Source: Daphnia carinata
Taxonomy: Eukaryota; Arthropoda; Branchiopoda; Diplostraca; Daphniidae
Assembly: GCF_022539665.2 (NCBI RefSeq)
Contig: NC_081337.1
Location: 9,772,679-9,836,678 of the forward strand
DNA: 64,000 nucleotides
Reading direction: 5' to 3'
Shown here: one piece after another, positions 11,495-22,499 of the stretch
How positions within the stretch are numbered: position 1 is the first letter of the stretch
Layout: each line of letters begins with the position of its first letter
Made by a program: the position numbers and the translations under genes
Notes under the pieces: generated by a model
The model's input: the letters and a program-made list of their open reading frames with translations, nothing else
Databases searched by the model: none
Told to the model about the DNA's origin: nothing

Positions 11495-13409
11495 TCTCCG
11501 GTGATTCCTGGTTCAAATTGGACGTACAGACTATCGTCTTCATCGACATTTTTGCCTTCGTAACCTCTCTTTCCCCTCTAGTCTCTCGTATAACTGTTAA
11601 CAGTAGGGGCATTTTCAAAGCTGGTTGTTCTTCAATGGCAGTTAATGAACTCTTCCTTAATGAGCTGCCCTCTCTTTATTAATAAACATTCAATTTTCGA
11701 CGATCGTTTGATAATTGCTCCTTGTACTCTCAGACGTTTTTTTTTTTTTTATTCTACACGAACGATTTCAAAAGATGCGTTTGTCTTCATGTGAACGAGT
11801 CGATCCCAACCAAAAATCCTTGTTTGAAAGCAAAATGCATGTGTACGCCATCTTTGATTTGTTTGTTATCTTTTTTTTTTTTTTTCCTTTTTTAGATGTG
11901 CTTACTCCCATTATGGATTTTTTTCCCCCCCTCTTGTCCGTCTCCATTTTCATCCATTTCCTGAACATTGGCGGAGGGGTAAAAACGGGAATAGAAGCAA
12001 ACAAACCAGAAGGAATCATGTGGCTGCAGGAGACCGGTGGCGCCCTAGAAAGTATCGCGTTTCTCAGCTGTGCATTCAGGAGCGGCAGTCAAAGCTCCTG
12101 CCCGTGTTGATTTCTGCATGAAGGCGTCGCTGTGCTGCTTATGCCAGCGGTGAGTAATGCTTTATCCACAAAAAAACAAAAAAAAACAAAAAAAAAACGG
12201 TAAACGCAACGGACGCAAGGGCGTCCGTTTTGAGTAAAGCAAACGATTGGAAAACAGGAAAAAAAAAAAAAGAAATCCTTGTATTGATTGTGTAAATAGT
12301 GGGAAGCGGCTCGTGTGATGGCTGAAGAAAACAACATACATCGAGCAGAAGAACTAGAAAATATAAAGAAATAGTATATATAGGCTACAGCTAATAACAA
12401 TAATAACGAAGACGATGATAAAAAAAAAAAAAAAAAAAAGAGAGAGAAGTGGGACGAGACGTGGACGAATAAATAAAAGAACGAAAACGGAAAGAAAAAG
12501 AAGAAATAAAGTGTTTATAGTCAGGCGAAGAGGAAATAATAAGTGGGTAGCCAACGAGGACGTTCGAGAGAGAAAAAAAAATATATATGTATATATATAA
12601 AAAAGGAACGAACGAAACACGCGCGATTTCAGCTTCGCTCCAAACGTTTAATTGACCGGAGCAAATGGTTTGAACATATATAATACACGGTCATCCATCG
12701 TGCCAAGGGTTTCTTTCTTCTTTTCTTTTAATCGGCGTCGTTCTCGGCAATATTACAACGTTTTCAGTTGCTTCTCACTGAATTCGTTTTTCTTCTTGCT
12801 TATATTAGGTTCTTTACGTTTAACATTTTTTTCTTACAGCTGAGGTGAGGATGAGGATGAATTCTGCACACGAAAGAATACAATCATTTTTGTTTTTGAA
12901 AAAAATGTTTTTTTTTTTTTTTAAATTCCCGCAAAGATGAATTCACGTAAGCAACTAGAAGAGCAGATGACCGCGGGATAGACGCAACGAAATCAACGAC
13001 TGAACAACAACGTCACCAATCACTCCGACAGGAAGGTATGAGTAACAAAAAATAAAAAGGAGAAGAAATAAAAGTCTACACGCAGAGAAAAAGAAAACCT
13101 CAAAAATGGTGAAAACACGCGGGGATTGTAGCGTCCAAAAGAAGAAAGAAAACAATAAAACATGCGGCTTTTTTGCTGTCCGCGTATAACAAGTGGCCGC
13201 CAGTGCATCGATAAAAATAGTCGACTGAAAAAGAAAGGAAAAGAATAGAAAAAGGCAGCCACACATATCAGTTATAGAATACAACAACACACACTGCGTA
13301 CACCATACATGTATTTGAAACTTGAAAAAAACTCACGAACCGTCTCGAAAGCCTCGAAGTAAAACGAACGCGAGACAAATAAAAAGAAGAAGACAAACGA
13401 CAATAACCC

Positions 13410-13410
<1 letters not shown>

Positions 13411-13442
<32 letters not shown>
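13411..13442. repeat. (AC)16 microsatellite
   Basis: Sixteen perfect AC units followed by a run of A. It is the longest CA/TG repeat in the window. Confidence 0.95.
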
Positions 13443-13447
<5 letters not shown>

Positions 13448-14178
13448 AAAAAAAGAAAACAAAGTAGTCTTTTCTTTTGCAGCACACAACAAGGAAGAAA
13501 CGCAAACTAAATAGAAAAAAAAAACAAACAAAAAAAAAAAATGAAAAGGGCGACCGTGCCTGGAACGGACTTTGAACGGAAGTAATTTTCGCTTATGCCA
13601 GGTGAGCATTGCGCGCGCGGGGACTGTGAAATATTGTTACAGGTAACAGACAAGTAAGTATACAGGCCAAACACGGACGTCGGTTGGCTCGGAACAATTC
13701 TCCCTCCGCCCTCTTCCTATCCACTTTCCTGCCAACACACATTTAACATGCGTGCTTGAAATCTTTTCCTGATTCTGTTTTTTTTTTTTTTTTTTCTTTT
13801 CTTTTCAAAAAGCTTTTTCGTGTGTGTGTGTGTGTCCCCCACCCACCTGACGTCTACACTCACAACACCAATGTCTGTATTGACTTTATAAAATTTATTC
13901 CGCCCGCACGCTCGCTGCTCCGCTGATGGATAATGTGTTTTAATGAAGGTGCGATAGGATATGATGAAACTTACAGCACTTTGTTTTTTTTTGTTTTGTT
14001 TTTTTTTGTTTTTTTTTTGTTGTTGTCCTCAAAAAAGGTTTGCAAGAATCGCTTCGTTGGTCACCACACCCCAACTCGCTTACCGACACGTGTCTTTAAT
14101 GAACGACATTAGAGAAAACGAAATTTTGGTTACCCTTACTCCCGTTTTTCTACCTTTTCACAAACCTATTTTTTTTTT

Positions 14179-15312
14179 CACTGGGAAAGGTACAATATGA
14201 AAGGTAGATTTCATTCCACCACTCCTGAATTTTGAAAAGGAAGGGTACGAAAAGGGAAAACACATTTTTTGTTCCATTGCTTTGTTTTTTTGCAGTTTCC
14301 CACTTCTTGCGTAATTCTCGTTGTTGCTAAGGTCTTGACAAAGACAGTTGTCATTTGCATCTCGTTCAGACATGAAACATTTGTCTCTTTTTCCCTTGTG
14401 TGTGTCTGTGTGTGTGCGCGTGTGTGTGAGTGATTATTACGTTGTATCCGTGTCGATGGGTCCAGGCCAAATTGATCGTCATTTACCTGCCCTTAGCTGC
14501 TCTGCATTACCTGCAATTAGTAAGTCTCGCTATTTTATATTAATATCAGTAGAGCAGGACGTATTAAACTATTCATTTGGCATCGAATAGCTTAGAATGT
14601 AACGAAATGTTGAAATTCTTGTTTTGTTTTTGAAATGTACCGTACAACCTGAACGTCGTGATTGATTCGATGTCGAGATATTTTTATTTGTTCAATTGAT
14701 CGATCGTTTTGCTGGCTCTCGTGGATCTTACGTCTATGCGAGCTATTGGTATCTGTCATTGTTCACGTTCTATCTCTCGTATCTTTTGTCCACTATTCAC
14801 GTTATTGGCTTGATTGATTTTCATTAAAAATCAATTATTTCTTTTTGAAATCTATGGCATTTTGACCATTTAATGAGGGAAATTTACAACTCTGTTTATT
14901 GGATCTGTTGATTTTTTGGCATTGAGAAACAGCTACTCTTCTCCCCACTGTTATCTCGATTTATTTATCTAAAAAAAGAAAGAAATGGTTATATTGCGTT
15001 TAGCCTCGTGCTGCCCATATAAAGAAAACAAAAAAAGGAACGGGAAGAATGAAATGAGGCGGTCAACGTTTTCTAGCCAGTTGGAGTATCATAAAAAATC
15101 AAGAAAAAGAAAAATCAGACTTAGCCTAATAGCCTATATCAGATACGGGGGTCCCCTAAATGAGCGCCGTCATATAACTATAGCAAGTTGGTCGGTCACG
15201 ATCCAACAGCCCCTTCCAACAAGAGGGTCATCAGGAGATGCTGCATCTAAGAAGTCAGAAAATGAAGAGAGGGAAAACAATAAAAAGGGGTGTTGCTCAA
15301 CTTTTTATAAGA
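14179..15312. other. homopolymer-poor island, 1.1 kb
   Basis: No single-base run of 8 or more over about 1,130 bp. It contains an imperfect TG tract at about 14397-14429, stretches rich in ATTGAT and ATCGAT words, and a 9-bp inverted repeat at 14813-14835. ATTGAT words resemble Hox/Exd-type sites but occur frequently by chance at this base composition. No coding frame is convincing. Confidence 0.45.
14813..14835. repeat. inverted repeat, 9-bp stem, 5-base spacer
   Basis: ATTGATTTT at 14813-14821 is the perfect complement of AAAATCAAT at 14827-14835 around CATTA. Each arm carries an ATTGAT/ATCAAT word, the core of TALE-type homeodomain sites. The AT richness raises the chance expectation, so function is uncertain. 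Confidence 0.6.
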
Positions 15313-17004
15313 TTTTTTTTTTTTTTTTTCGTGAAGGAAGAGAAGACCCTGTTCTATTTGTGAGAAGAGACGAAGAAAAAATCAGAAAGAAGTTCTAAAC
15401 CGAATGTCTTTTAGTCGACTACTCCCCCCTTGTTGAAAACACACTAGACGGCCGATACCTATCTCTACCTTGTCTTCTCATGTCCCTTTTTTTTTCTCGT
15501 GTCCGTCTGGTTGTATATTTTTTTCTTTGTCCTTTTAAACTTTTTTTTTATTATTATTTTTTTTTTGCATTATAAATGACATCACAGGGCCACTAGAAAA
15601 CCCTGTGGCTGTCTAGAGAGTCGTGGCATATATATATATATATACATTTTTTTTTTTTTTTTGCTGAGTCCTTTCATTTCCATGGCGCTTGTGGCTCCTA
15701 TATTTTATCTCTCAAACACAGTGGAACAAGCCGTTAAACTCTTTTTAAAGAAAAAAAAACTGAAAAAAAAACACGTGGCATACGTCTCGTTCCCCCCTCT
15801 GTGGGCTCTCACGTTGGCAGGCATGTTTACGGCATTGGGAAAATGAGAAGGAGACTTTTACGTGCTCCGGCATAAGAAGGTCGCAGAGAGAAGGGGGACG
15901 GAATTATGTAACAATCCGCCCATTTTTTTTTTTTTTTTGGGGGGGGGGGGTGTTTTTAAACTTAAACTTTCTATTATTAAAGAGGAATTTGAACCTGAAG
16001 AATTGAATTGAATTTGAAGATCTATTTTTTTTTTGCTTACAATTTCATGACGAAAGAATTTCACAAGCTATTTATCTATCATTCGTGTTTCTCTAATCAA
16101 TTTGAATCTTTTCGAAATACTGAAAGCTGCTTTAGTTTCTTTCAATTACCCAACGACAAGGATGTGGAATGATGAGGGATTTTTTTTTTGCTCTTTCTCA
16201 AGGGGAGCGAGCTATAACGACATGATAGTGAGTCCCATTTAGAGAGGATTTTAAAAGAACGTCTAATGTTCTACTGTAGAAGGAAGAAGCATGTTTTTAC
16301 AATAGAACGATGTTACTTCTTTTTTTTTTTTTTTTTTTCAAAGCAAAAAAAATTTAAATAACGTCAACCACGCAAACAAAAGCATTTGGCCTTTAAATCT
16401 ATGACGTAGAACATCGCAATGAATATTTTAGTGGACAATGTTTTTGTTTTTGTTTTTCATCCCATTCGCATCTTGTCTTGTTGTGTCATTTTTCTTTGAC
16501 TCGGGGCCGATTTTTGATGTACAGATTTCAAGTCGATAAGCAGAACGGCCAGTGTGAAAACGGGCAGCTGCAACGTGTTGATGGTACAATTTTTTTCTAT
16601 TTGCGATAACGTCAAAAAGGCTGGCAACATCTTTGCTTTTATTTTTCGTGATTTTTCTCTTGTTTCAGTCAATAGCTTGTGCCTGCTGTGTAGAAATGGC
16701 ACTCGTGAAATCACGCCAACTCACGACGCTTCAAAGGTTTATTTACATTGCGCGGAGTACAATGGCGACACTTGCTATGCAAGTTATTTGCATAGTAGCT
16801 AGAGAATTGGCACGCATCGGGTTCCTACACCACTCAGAGCTTTAATTTTTTTTTTGGAAAACTTGAATTCTAACGAAACGATAAGGATTGACTCTTGTCT
16901 TTCTCAACGGAAGTCTGTCGCTAATCACGTCATTGAGGAACTAATGGGACTCGCCGTGTTTAGCCAATTGTTTTTGACTATTGAATTGTCCTTTTTTTTT
17001 TTTT
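15313..17004. other. non-coding interval
   Basis: Includes T17 at 15313-15329, a short TA tract near 15629, the composite T16G12 at 15923-15950 and T19 at 16320-16338. A stem CACAGGG/CCCTGTG at 15583-15607 overlaps an alternative GCCAC/GTGGC stem ending at 15609. A miR-263-like 9-mer at 16695 was examined and rejected. Nothing else is recognised. Confidence 0.65.
15923..15950 (+). repeat. composite homopolymer T16-G12
   Basis: Sixteen T are joined directly to twelve G. This is the same class of junction, on the opposite strand, as C19A16 at 62500-62534, and resembles T9G10 at 53837-53855 and C7A8 at 2907-2921. Confidence 0.9.
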
Positions 17005-17631
17005 AATGTCATTGCTTCTTGCGTGATTGAGGAACAGTATTTCTTTTTTCTTTAATTTTTGAGCTCGTTATTTATGCACGAGTCGTCCCACTTTTCCCAT
17101 TTCGCAAGTTTGTCGATGTAATTACAATCGATGGCCTCGCCGTGATAAGGTGGGAAACGCCTCATCGATCCATCCTCGTCGATAATTCGACCGCATCCGA
17201 TGGTTTTTCTTCTTCTTTTTCCATTATGTCCACATTAAACAATTGAAATGGAAAGACTCTTCTTTTTCAAAACTAAATCTCGTGCATAGGGGAAAGATGC
17301 AGACAACGGAGCGCAGAAAGAGCCGACAAAAGAACGAGGGGGCGAAGTTTGTTGATTGAATCGATCCGCACGATTCCCAATGTTCTGAATACCAATCAAC
17401 CTGCTGTGTGTAACACCATCATTCTTGTCTGACTCTCTTTTCTCTTCGCCCTGCGGCGCCGCCAACGCACCCGACCTTCACTGCTTTAGCGGAGCATCGC
17501 CTCCAGCTCGTTGTAATCAATCATCGTGCGCGCGTTTCGTCAGCCGCCGCGCGCTCAGATCGACCGGTTAATCATTCGCCGCTGTCTCTACCGTTCTTCT
17601 CTTTATCCTCTTTTTGATTTTCCCAAGTGAT
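17005..17631. other. homopolymer-poor island containing a CpG-dense patch
   Basis: About 630 bp without a single-base run of 8 or more. The 3' third is unusually GC- and CpG-rich for this window and is listed separately. On the minus strand a frame runs open across about 17232-17475, but its product matches nothing I recognise and no clear splice signals frame it. Confidence 0.45.
17445..17590. other. CpG-dense patch, possible promoter or constrained element
   Basis: I count about 23 CpG dinucleotides in about 145 bases, including GCGGCGCCGCC and GTGCGCGCG, against a background of a few per 100 bases. On the minus strand it contains ATG at 17524 followed by eleven codons with coding-like composition (MIDYNELEAMLR) and a stop at 17486. 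That is too short to call. There is no TATA box or clear initiator at a fixed distance. It could be a CpG-rich promoter, an enhancer, or a local fluctuation. Confidence 0.35.
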
Positions 17632-18896
17632 TTTTTTTTTATTCTCCCCCCCCCCACCCCTCTTTTCGGGTGGGTTTTCTTTCTCCCTTTATCTTGATTT
17701 ATAAATAGTCTCTTATTTTATTTTCAACTAGGGATAATGATTGAATTTCCCTAAATAAAGAGACCGACCGGGATTCCATTATTATGGATTATTTTGCGTT
17801 TCTTTTGTCCAATTGAACAGTAAGCCGATTTTATGTCGAAAAAGATTTGACGAGCGCTGTCTCTTCTTTCCATTATACACACACCATCTTTTTTTTTTGT
17901 TTTTTTTTTTATGTCTGTACGTGTGTCATCTTTGAAACACGAAGCTAACGGGAAGACGCAGTTTGAGGGGTAACGAGCATAGCGCACTTTTCAGCTGGCG
18001 TTTCTGCGTGTGATGAACGCGTTCCGGAGTGAAAGCGGAACAAGGAGACGGGACCCTGTAATCATAGGTGCTAATATGTTAAAAAGAGGGCGAGATTCAT
18101 TATGGTGGTACACTTTGAACGGTAGACGTGTATGGCACGCTGGCGGGAAAGTGCAGCGTTTGCGGGAGGGAATTCAAGACGGGGACAAAAATGGCTGGAT
18201 TAAAGACCCATTATTACTAATGATGGGCATTTTTTCGTTGAGGCCTTTGTTTTGTGGTCAACTTGACCATATAATCGAACGGCTGGTTTGATGACTAGAT
18301 GTGTTATTTTCCTTGTTTTTTCTACCCGTTTACATATGCGGAAGCTATACCCTTTCCGTTCACTTGTTATTCTTTTATCTCTCACCCGTTCATTCTATGT
18401 GGCGTACGTGGATATAAAAAAAAAGTATTCCCCCCCCCCCCCACCCAAAAAATAGAAGCAGAGAAGAACTGGCATTAACAAGCTCTCGTCTTCTTTTGCT
18501 TGGCCATCGTTAGCTAGTGATTTTCCCCGCTTCGTTTTTTCTTTTTATTCTGGCCTTGTCTACTTGTTTATTTTTACAGTTTTTCTTTCTCCCCCCTTCT
18601 CTCGTTTTTGTTTACTTTTTATTTATTTTTGGGAGGTTGTTGTTGTTGTTGTTCATATTTAAAAGAAGCAAATGTATTGCAAGGGACGTTTTCGGCAACG
18701 CCCTCTGGCATTCATCAGATGACGACAAATCGTCGCTATCGCATCTAATGTTACCTTGGCTCGTAATCTCCTGTCGCCCAGCAGCCTTTGGGGCGTAATT
18801 GCTAATTCTACGGGACAGTCGCGTCGTCCTTATTTATTTATTTCTTTTTTTCTTTTTCTAAAGCAGAGTGATCCTCTTTTTTTTTTATTTTCGCTC
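17632..18896. other. non-coding interval
   Basis: Holds T10 and C10 near 17632-17655, C13 at 18430-18442, and (TTG)5 at about 18637-18652. A reading frame at 18010-18291 (93 codons) has protein-like composition but no recognisable domain and no supporting signals. No gene is supported. Confidence 0.65.
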
Positions 18897-19604
18897 TCTT
18901 TCATCTTTTCTTTTTCTGTTCCTACTTGTTTTCGTTGGCGTGCTTTTTCGTTGGCTCGTCCGTTTATTACTCCATTCGGCAGGGACACACATATGTTTGT
19001 AGCGCGGAAAATTTATATTATGGCTTGTTTGTCTTGGCCCCACCAATCGACGACGTCACGCAATTATCGGCTATCTTTCGCTGCTGTATTCTAGCGAGAT
19101 CCGCATTTCTGTTCGTCCTTTCACGTTCCGTTCCATCTCTATTTATACCCGTGCTGCGCATACCGGAGAACTGATCTTCCTTTAACCCTGTGTCGTTGAC
19201 GATGTGCTGCTTTGCATAAGAATAACCGAAATGAAACTACACATTCGTTTGTTTCGAGGAGAATGGATGTGTTTGATGTATTTCGGAGCTATGAATTGAA
19301 AGCATTTGATTTTCAATGTGGCGTCTTGTTTTGCATGTCTTTATTTTGACTCGAACCGTAGGATAGGGACGCATTCCGTTACGTTGTAAAACAGTTAGCC
19401 ATCCATTCTAAGCTGCTCGTGTTGAATATCCGCGTGAGTGGGGCTGAATGGCGCGATGCAAGTGTTGGTATTTCAACGTTCACGTTGACATTCTTTTGCG
19501 CGACGCGCAAACAATGGCCAGTGGGGGAAAAGTGTTGCGCTTATTTTTAGACGAAGTCATTCATTGCGGTAACTGTGTCGTTGGACCCCGACAACGACAA
19601 CAAC
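18897..19604. other. homopolymer-poor island with adjacent dyads
   Basis: About 710 bp without a single-base run of 8 or more, ending at A11. Near its end are two perfect dyads (19473-19488 and 19495-19511). CpG-containing words are common in the last 200 bases. No protein or RNA gene is evident. Confidence 0.45.
19473..19511. repeat. two near-adjacent perfect dyads
   Basis: TCAACGT at 19473-19479 mirrors ACGTTGA at 19482-19488 around TC. Seven bases further, TTTGCGCG at 19495-19502 mirrors CGCGCAAA at 19504-19511 around a single A. The second dyad resembles but does not match the E2F consensus TTTSGCGC. Either alone could occur by chance; two within 40 bases is less expected. Confidence 0.55.
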
Positions 19605-20004
19605 AAAAAAAAAAAGGAAACCAGGAAATTGACCAGTGATTCACTTTGCGCTCGGAGCTGGGCATTTACTTCCATTTTTTTTTTTTGTCGTGAAAAGATG
19701 CGCTCTGTAAATGTTGGGCGAATGTTACGAATGTCAGCGACCTTTTGAGTGCCAGTATCCGCGATATAAACATTGTGATAACTGACAAAAAAAAAAGAGG
19801 CTTTCAGGTCACGCCAAATGTCGGAAGCTATTGTAACGTATTGCTCTGAGATACTCTTGATTTTTCTCTTCATCCTGTCGAGGGCCCTCTTTTCTTTTTT
19901 TTTTTTTTTTTTCTTTGCCTCCCCACACATTTTTAGCTAAGTGAAGAGCGTTGTTTTTATGACCGGAAATTTCGGCTATGATTGAATGTGGAAGTATATA
20001 GTTT

Positions 20005-20024
20005 TGTGTGTGTGTGTGTGTGTG
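20005..20024. repeat. (TG)10 microsatellite
   Basis: Ten TG units with no nearby gene signal. Confidence 0.95.
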
Positions 20025-21552
20025 GCTGTCCCTCTTTTTTTCTGTTTCGTCTATCCGACTTGGGTTGTGCGTTTTTCTTTCGCTTTATTTATTTTTTTTT
20101 TTTTCCCAAACGCCCTTCGGTTTTGCTTGTGCCTTTGCAGCGAACCCAACGGCTGGTGTCTTTTCTTGGGTGATGTGTGTTTTACGTGGGCGACAGTAAA
20201 GGGAATGGCAGACAGCGGGATTGTATTGCCTGCCCGTAATTCAAGAACAATCTCCCAACTTGGTAATTGCCATATACTTTTGTGTTCTCCGTTTTGGTAT
20301 CAAAAGGGAGGACGTGGCGGAGGGGTGGGGGAAGTCTTCTATTTGATGTCGTCACTTTATCTAAGAGGAACGTTGCAACTCGTGAATTGTTTCTAATTGA
20401 CCTGTACGGAGCTCCTGTTCGAGATGAGAACACGTTTGTCATTACTGGCGCTAGAGGTACATCACACCCCTTCTGTTTAGTCAATTAAAGTCCCCAGCGT
20501 TCAATTCGGCTCCTAAAGACATCACGTTCAATAGTTGGCCAACTTCGGTCGTGTAAATGCGATGCATGACAATGCCGAGGGGCTCTTAATGTAGCTAATA
20601 ACTATCTATTCGTGAATGCGTAGTAAATACAATGACGAATGTCACTGGAGGTAGAATCAAACGGATGAAAGGCATGAATGGTGTCGATCCAAAGTATTTC
20701 AGATCACACACAGCGCCCGGCTTTTGCGCTGCCTTTAGTGATGACGCCAGTCGGGTTTTTCGACCCTAAAGAGGGGACGTTCTATTTCGTGATAAAGCAC
20801 ACACGCCATCCGTCTCTCTTCCTCAAGTTCTGACTTGCGGTTTTTTTTTTTTTTTTTTTTTTTCTTAGTTGTCCTTCTTCCACCCCCCTATTTCTTGCCT
20901 ATTTTCATTGACTTGTTCCATCTGCTGAATGCGCAAAAGTGTCGACGTCCCCGGCGGATATCTACTCTTGTTATCCATTTGATCGTAAGGGCGAAGATCT
21001 CCTCATCGTCCACGATTGTTGTAAAAGCATATTTATTTTATCACATCCGATAGTACTTGACGAGTCGAATTTCTATGGGAAGAGCCGCCTACGTTCGTCT
21101 TACACGCCCTCTTGTTCATTATGTAACAACGTGACCCGCACGGACGCGCAAACTCTTTTGGGTTTTTTTTTTTTTTTTTTTTGAAACTTTTAATTGTCCA
21201 AGTCATCGCTATTGTTCTCCGTAGAAATTCATCAAATGTAATGCAAAACAAAGGGGCGTTCGCCGTTTCAATCAATAAACCAATGGAGATAGGATGGGAG
21301 GCAGCGATTGGCAAAGGAATGATTTTGGGAACATCACGTGTGGGTCAATCACGAACTAACCAAGAAAAAAAAAAAAAAAAGAAAGCGACTTGTGATGATT
21401 TGTTTGGTCGTGATGCGATGCTTTTAAAAGAACGTGGTTTTCGACTCTCGTGATTTGTGATTTTTAAATGGCGTAGTTATTTACCGATGACTAGCATTTA
21501 CACACGTAGACTAATGGCGAGGTGGTTGACTCTCTTTTCATTTTTTTTCCCC

Positions 21553-21578
21553 TTTTTTTTTTTTTTTTTTTTTTTTTT
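21553..21578 (+). repeat. T26 tract
   Basis: Twenty-six T following T8 and C4. It is followed by ATAG, so a splice acceptor is formally possible, but the downstream frame runs into more homopolymers and is not protein-like. Confidence 0.85.
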
Positions 21579-22499
21579 ATAGTGCTGGGAACAAACAGAC
21601 ACCAAAAGAAAATTGCTTGGGAAAAGGGGGCTCTGTTTGAAATAGATATATGGAGAAACAAAACACGGAAACGTTTTTTTTTTATTCCCCATTATTTACA
21701 ATTTTATTTGTACGTCTCCTTTTTTTTTTTTAGAGGTGGACACGGTTGGCGGTTTTTGTTGCTCCACAACCTGCTCCAAGACTTTTTGCCGTTTTTCCTT
21801 GTCGACATCTTTCATGCTCTGTCTACAGGAATTTGCCTGTATAGTTTTCTTTTCGTATAAGTTATGGCCTTGGCTGCGTGTCACCGAGAATGAAAACTTG
21901 AACGGTGAGACGGACAGGTAAAAATCCAAGGGAACCAATTTGGAAAGAAAAGGATGGAAAATGACATAACAGAAACAGAAAACATAACGCAGCTTTGTGA
22001 TTTAGACGTCTCTCCTTATGCGTTCTCTTGTTCTGACTATGGCCCCAAAAATAGCGGGTGTCAAATTCTCATTAACAAAAGTCCTAACTGCTACTCACGT
22101 AGCTCGTGTGTTTGTTTCACGTGCACATTTTTCAGCTATTGCTCTTTGAGACTGTGTGGTGACGCCCTACGTCACTCTTTTTTCAGTTTTTTTGGAGAGA
22201 GGGTCTTTTTAAAGGAGGCGTATGTGTTTGTTGTTTAGAGAGAGAAAAAAAAGAAGTCCTGTCAGCTAGTCTTCTGGAGACAGACACCTACACTGATAGT
22301 TTTTTTTTTTTTTTTTAAAGAGAAGGAAATTATTGATCATTAAAAGCTAATCAGAGTTCTTTCTAGATGTCTGTTGTCCTCGTCGTTATTTTCGTGCGTC
22401 TGTTCATTCCTATTTAATCCGAAACTCATCAACGGCCAGACATGCCTCCTCTGTCACGACACATTTTGACGTCATCCTACCTTTTTTTTTTTTTTTTTT

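Larger units (their letters stand above)
10633..14178. other. non-coding interval, homopolymer-rich
   Basis: Holds A22 at 10633-10654, a direct repeat GGCTGCAAC at 11165 and 11180, a polypyrimidine stretch of about 11400-11489 ending in T29, A20 at 12420-12439, a purine-rich stretch to about 12590, (AC)16 at 13411-13442 and a palindromic E-box GACACGTGTC at 14085-14094. The reading frames crossing it are poly-Phe or poly-Lys products. No gene is supported. Confidence 0.7.
19605..22499. other. non-coding interval
   Basis: Contains (TG)10 at 20005-20024, T23 at 20841-20863, T26 at 21553-21578, T18 at 22482-22499 and a consensus CRE TGACGTCA at 22468-22475. The part from 20105 to 20840 has no single-base run of 8 or more. 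Overlapping frames around 19986-20396 are poly-Phe products. No gene is supported. Confidence 0.65.

Noticed and set aside
16695-16717. miR-263-like AATGGCACT followed by a partly similar 3' half
   Set aside because: Positions 10 onward diverge from the strongly conserved mature sequence, and the segment forms its own tiny CGTGA/TCACG hairpin instead of a precursor stem.
18010-18291. 93-codon frame with protein-like composition
   Set aside because: No recognisable motif and no flanking signals. Frames of this length are expected by chance in six frames of 64 kb.
18291-18299. TGACTAGAT, like the miR-279 seed region
   Set aside because: Nine bases only, with no opposing arm upstream.
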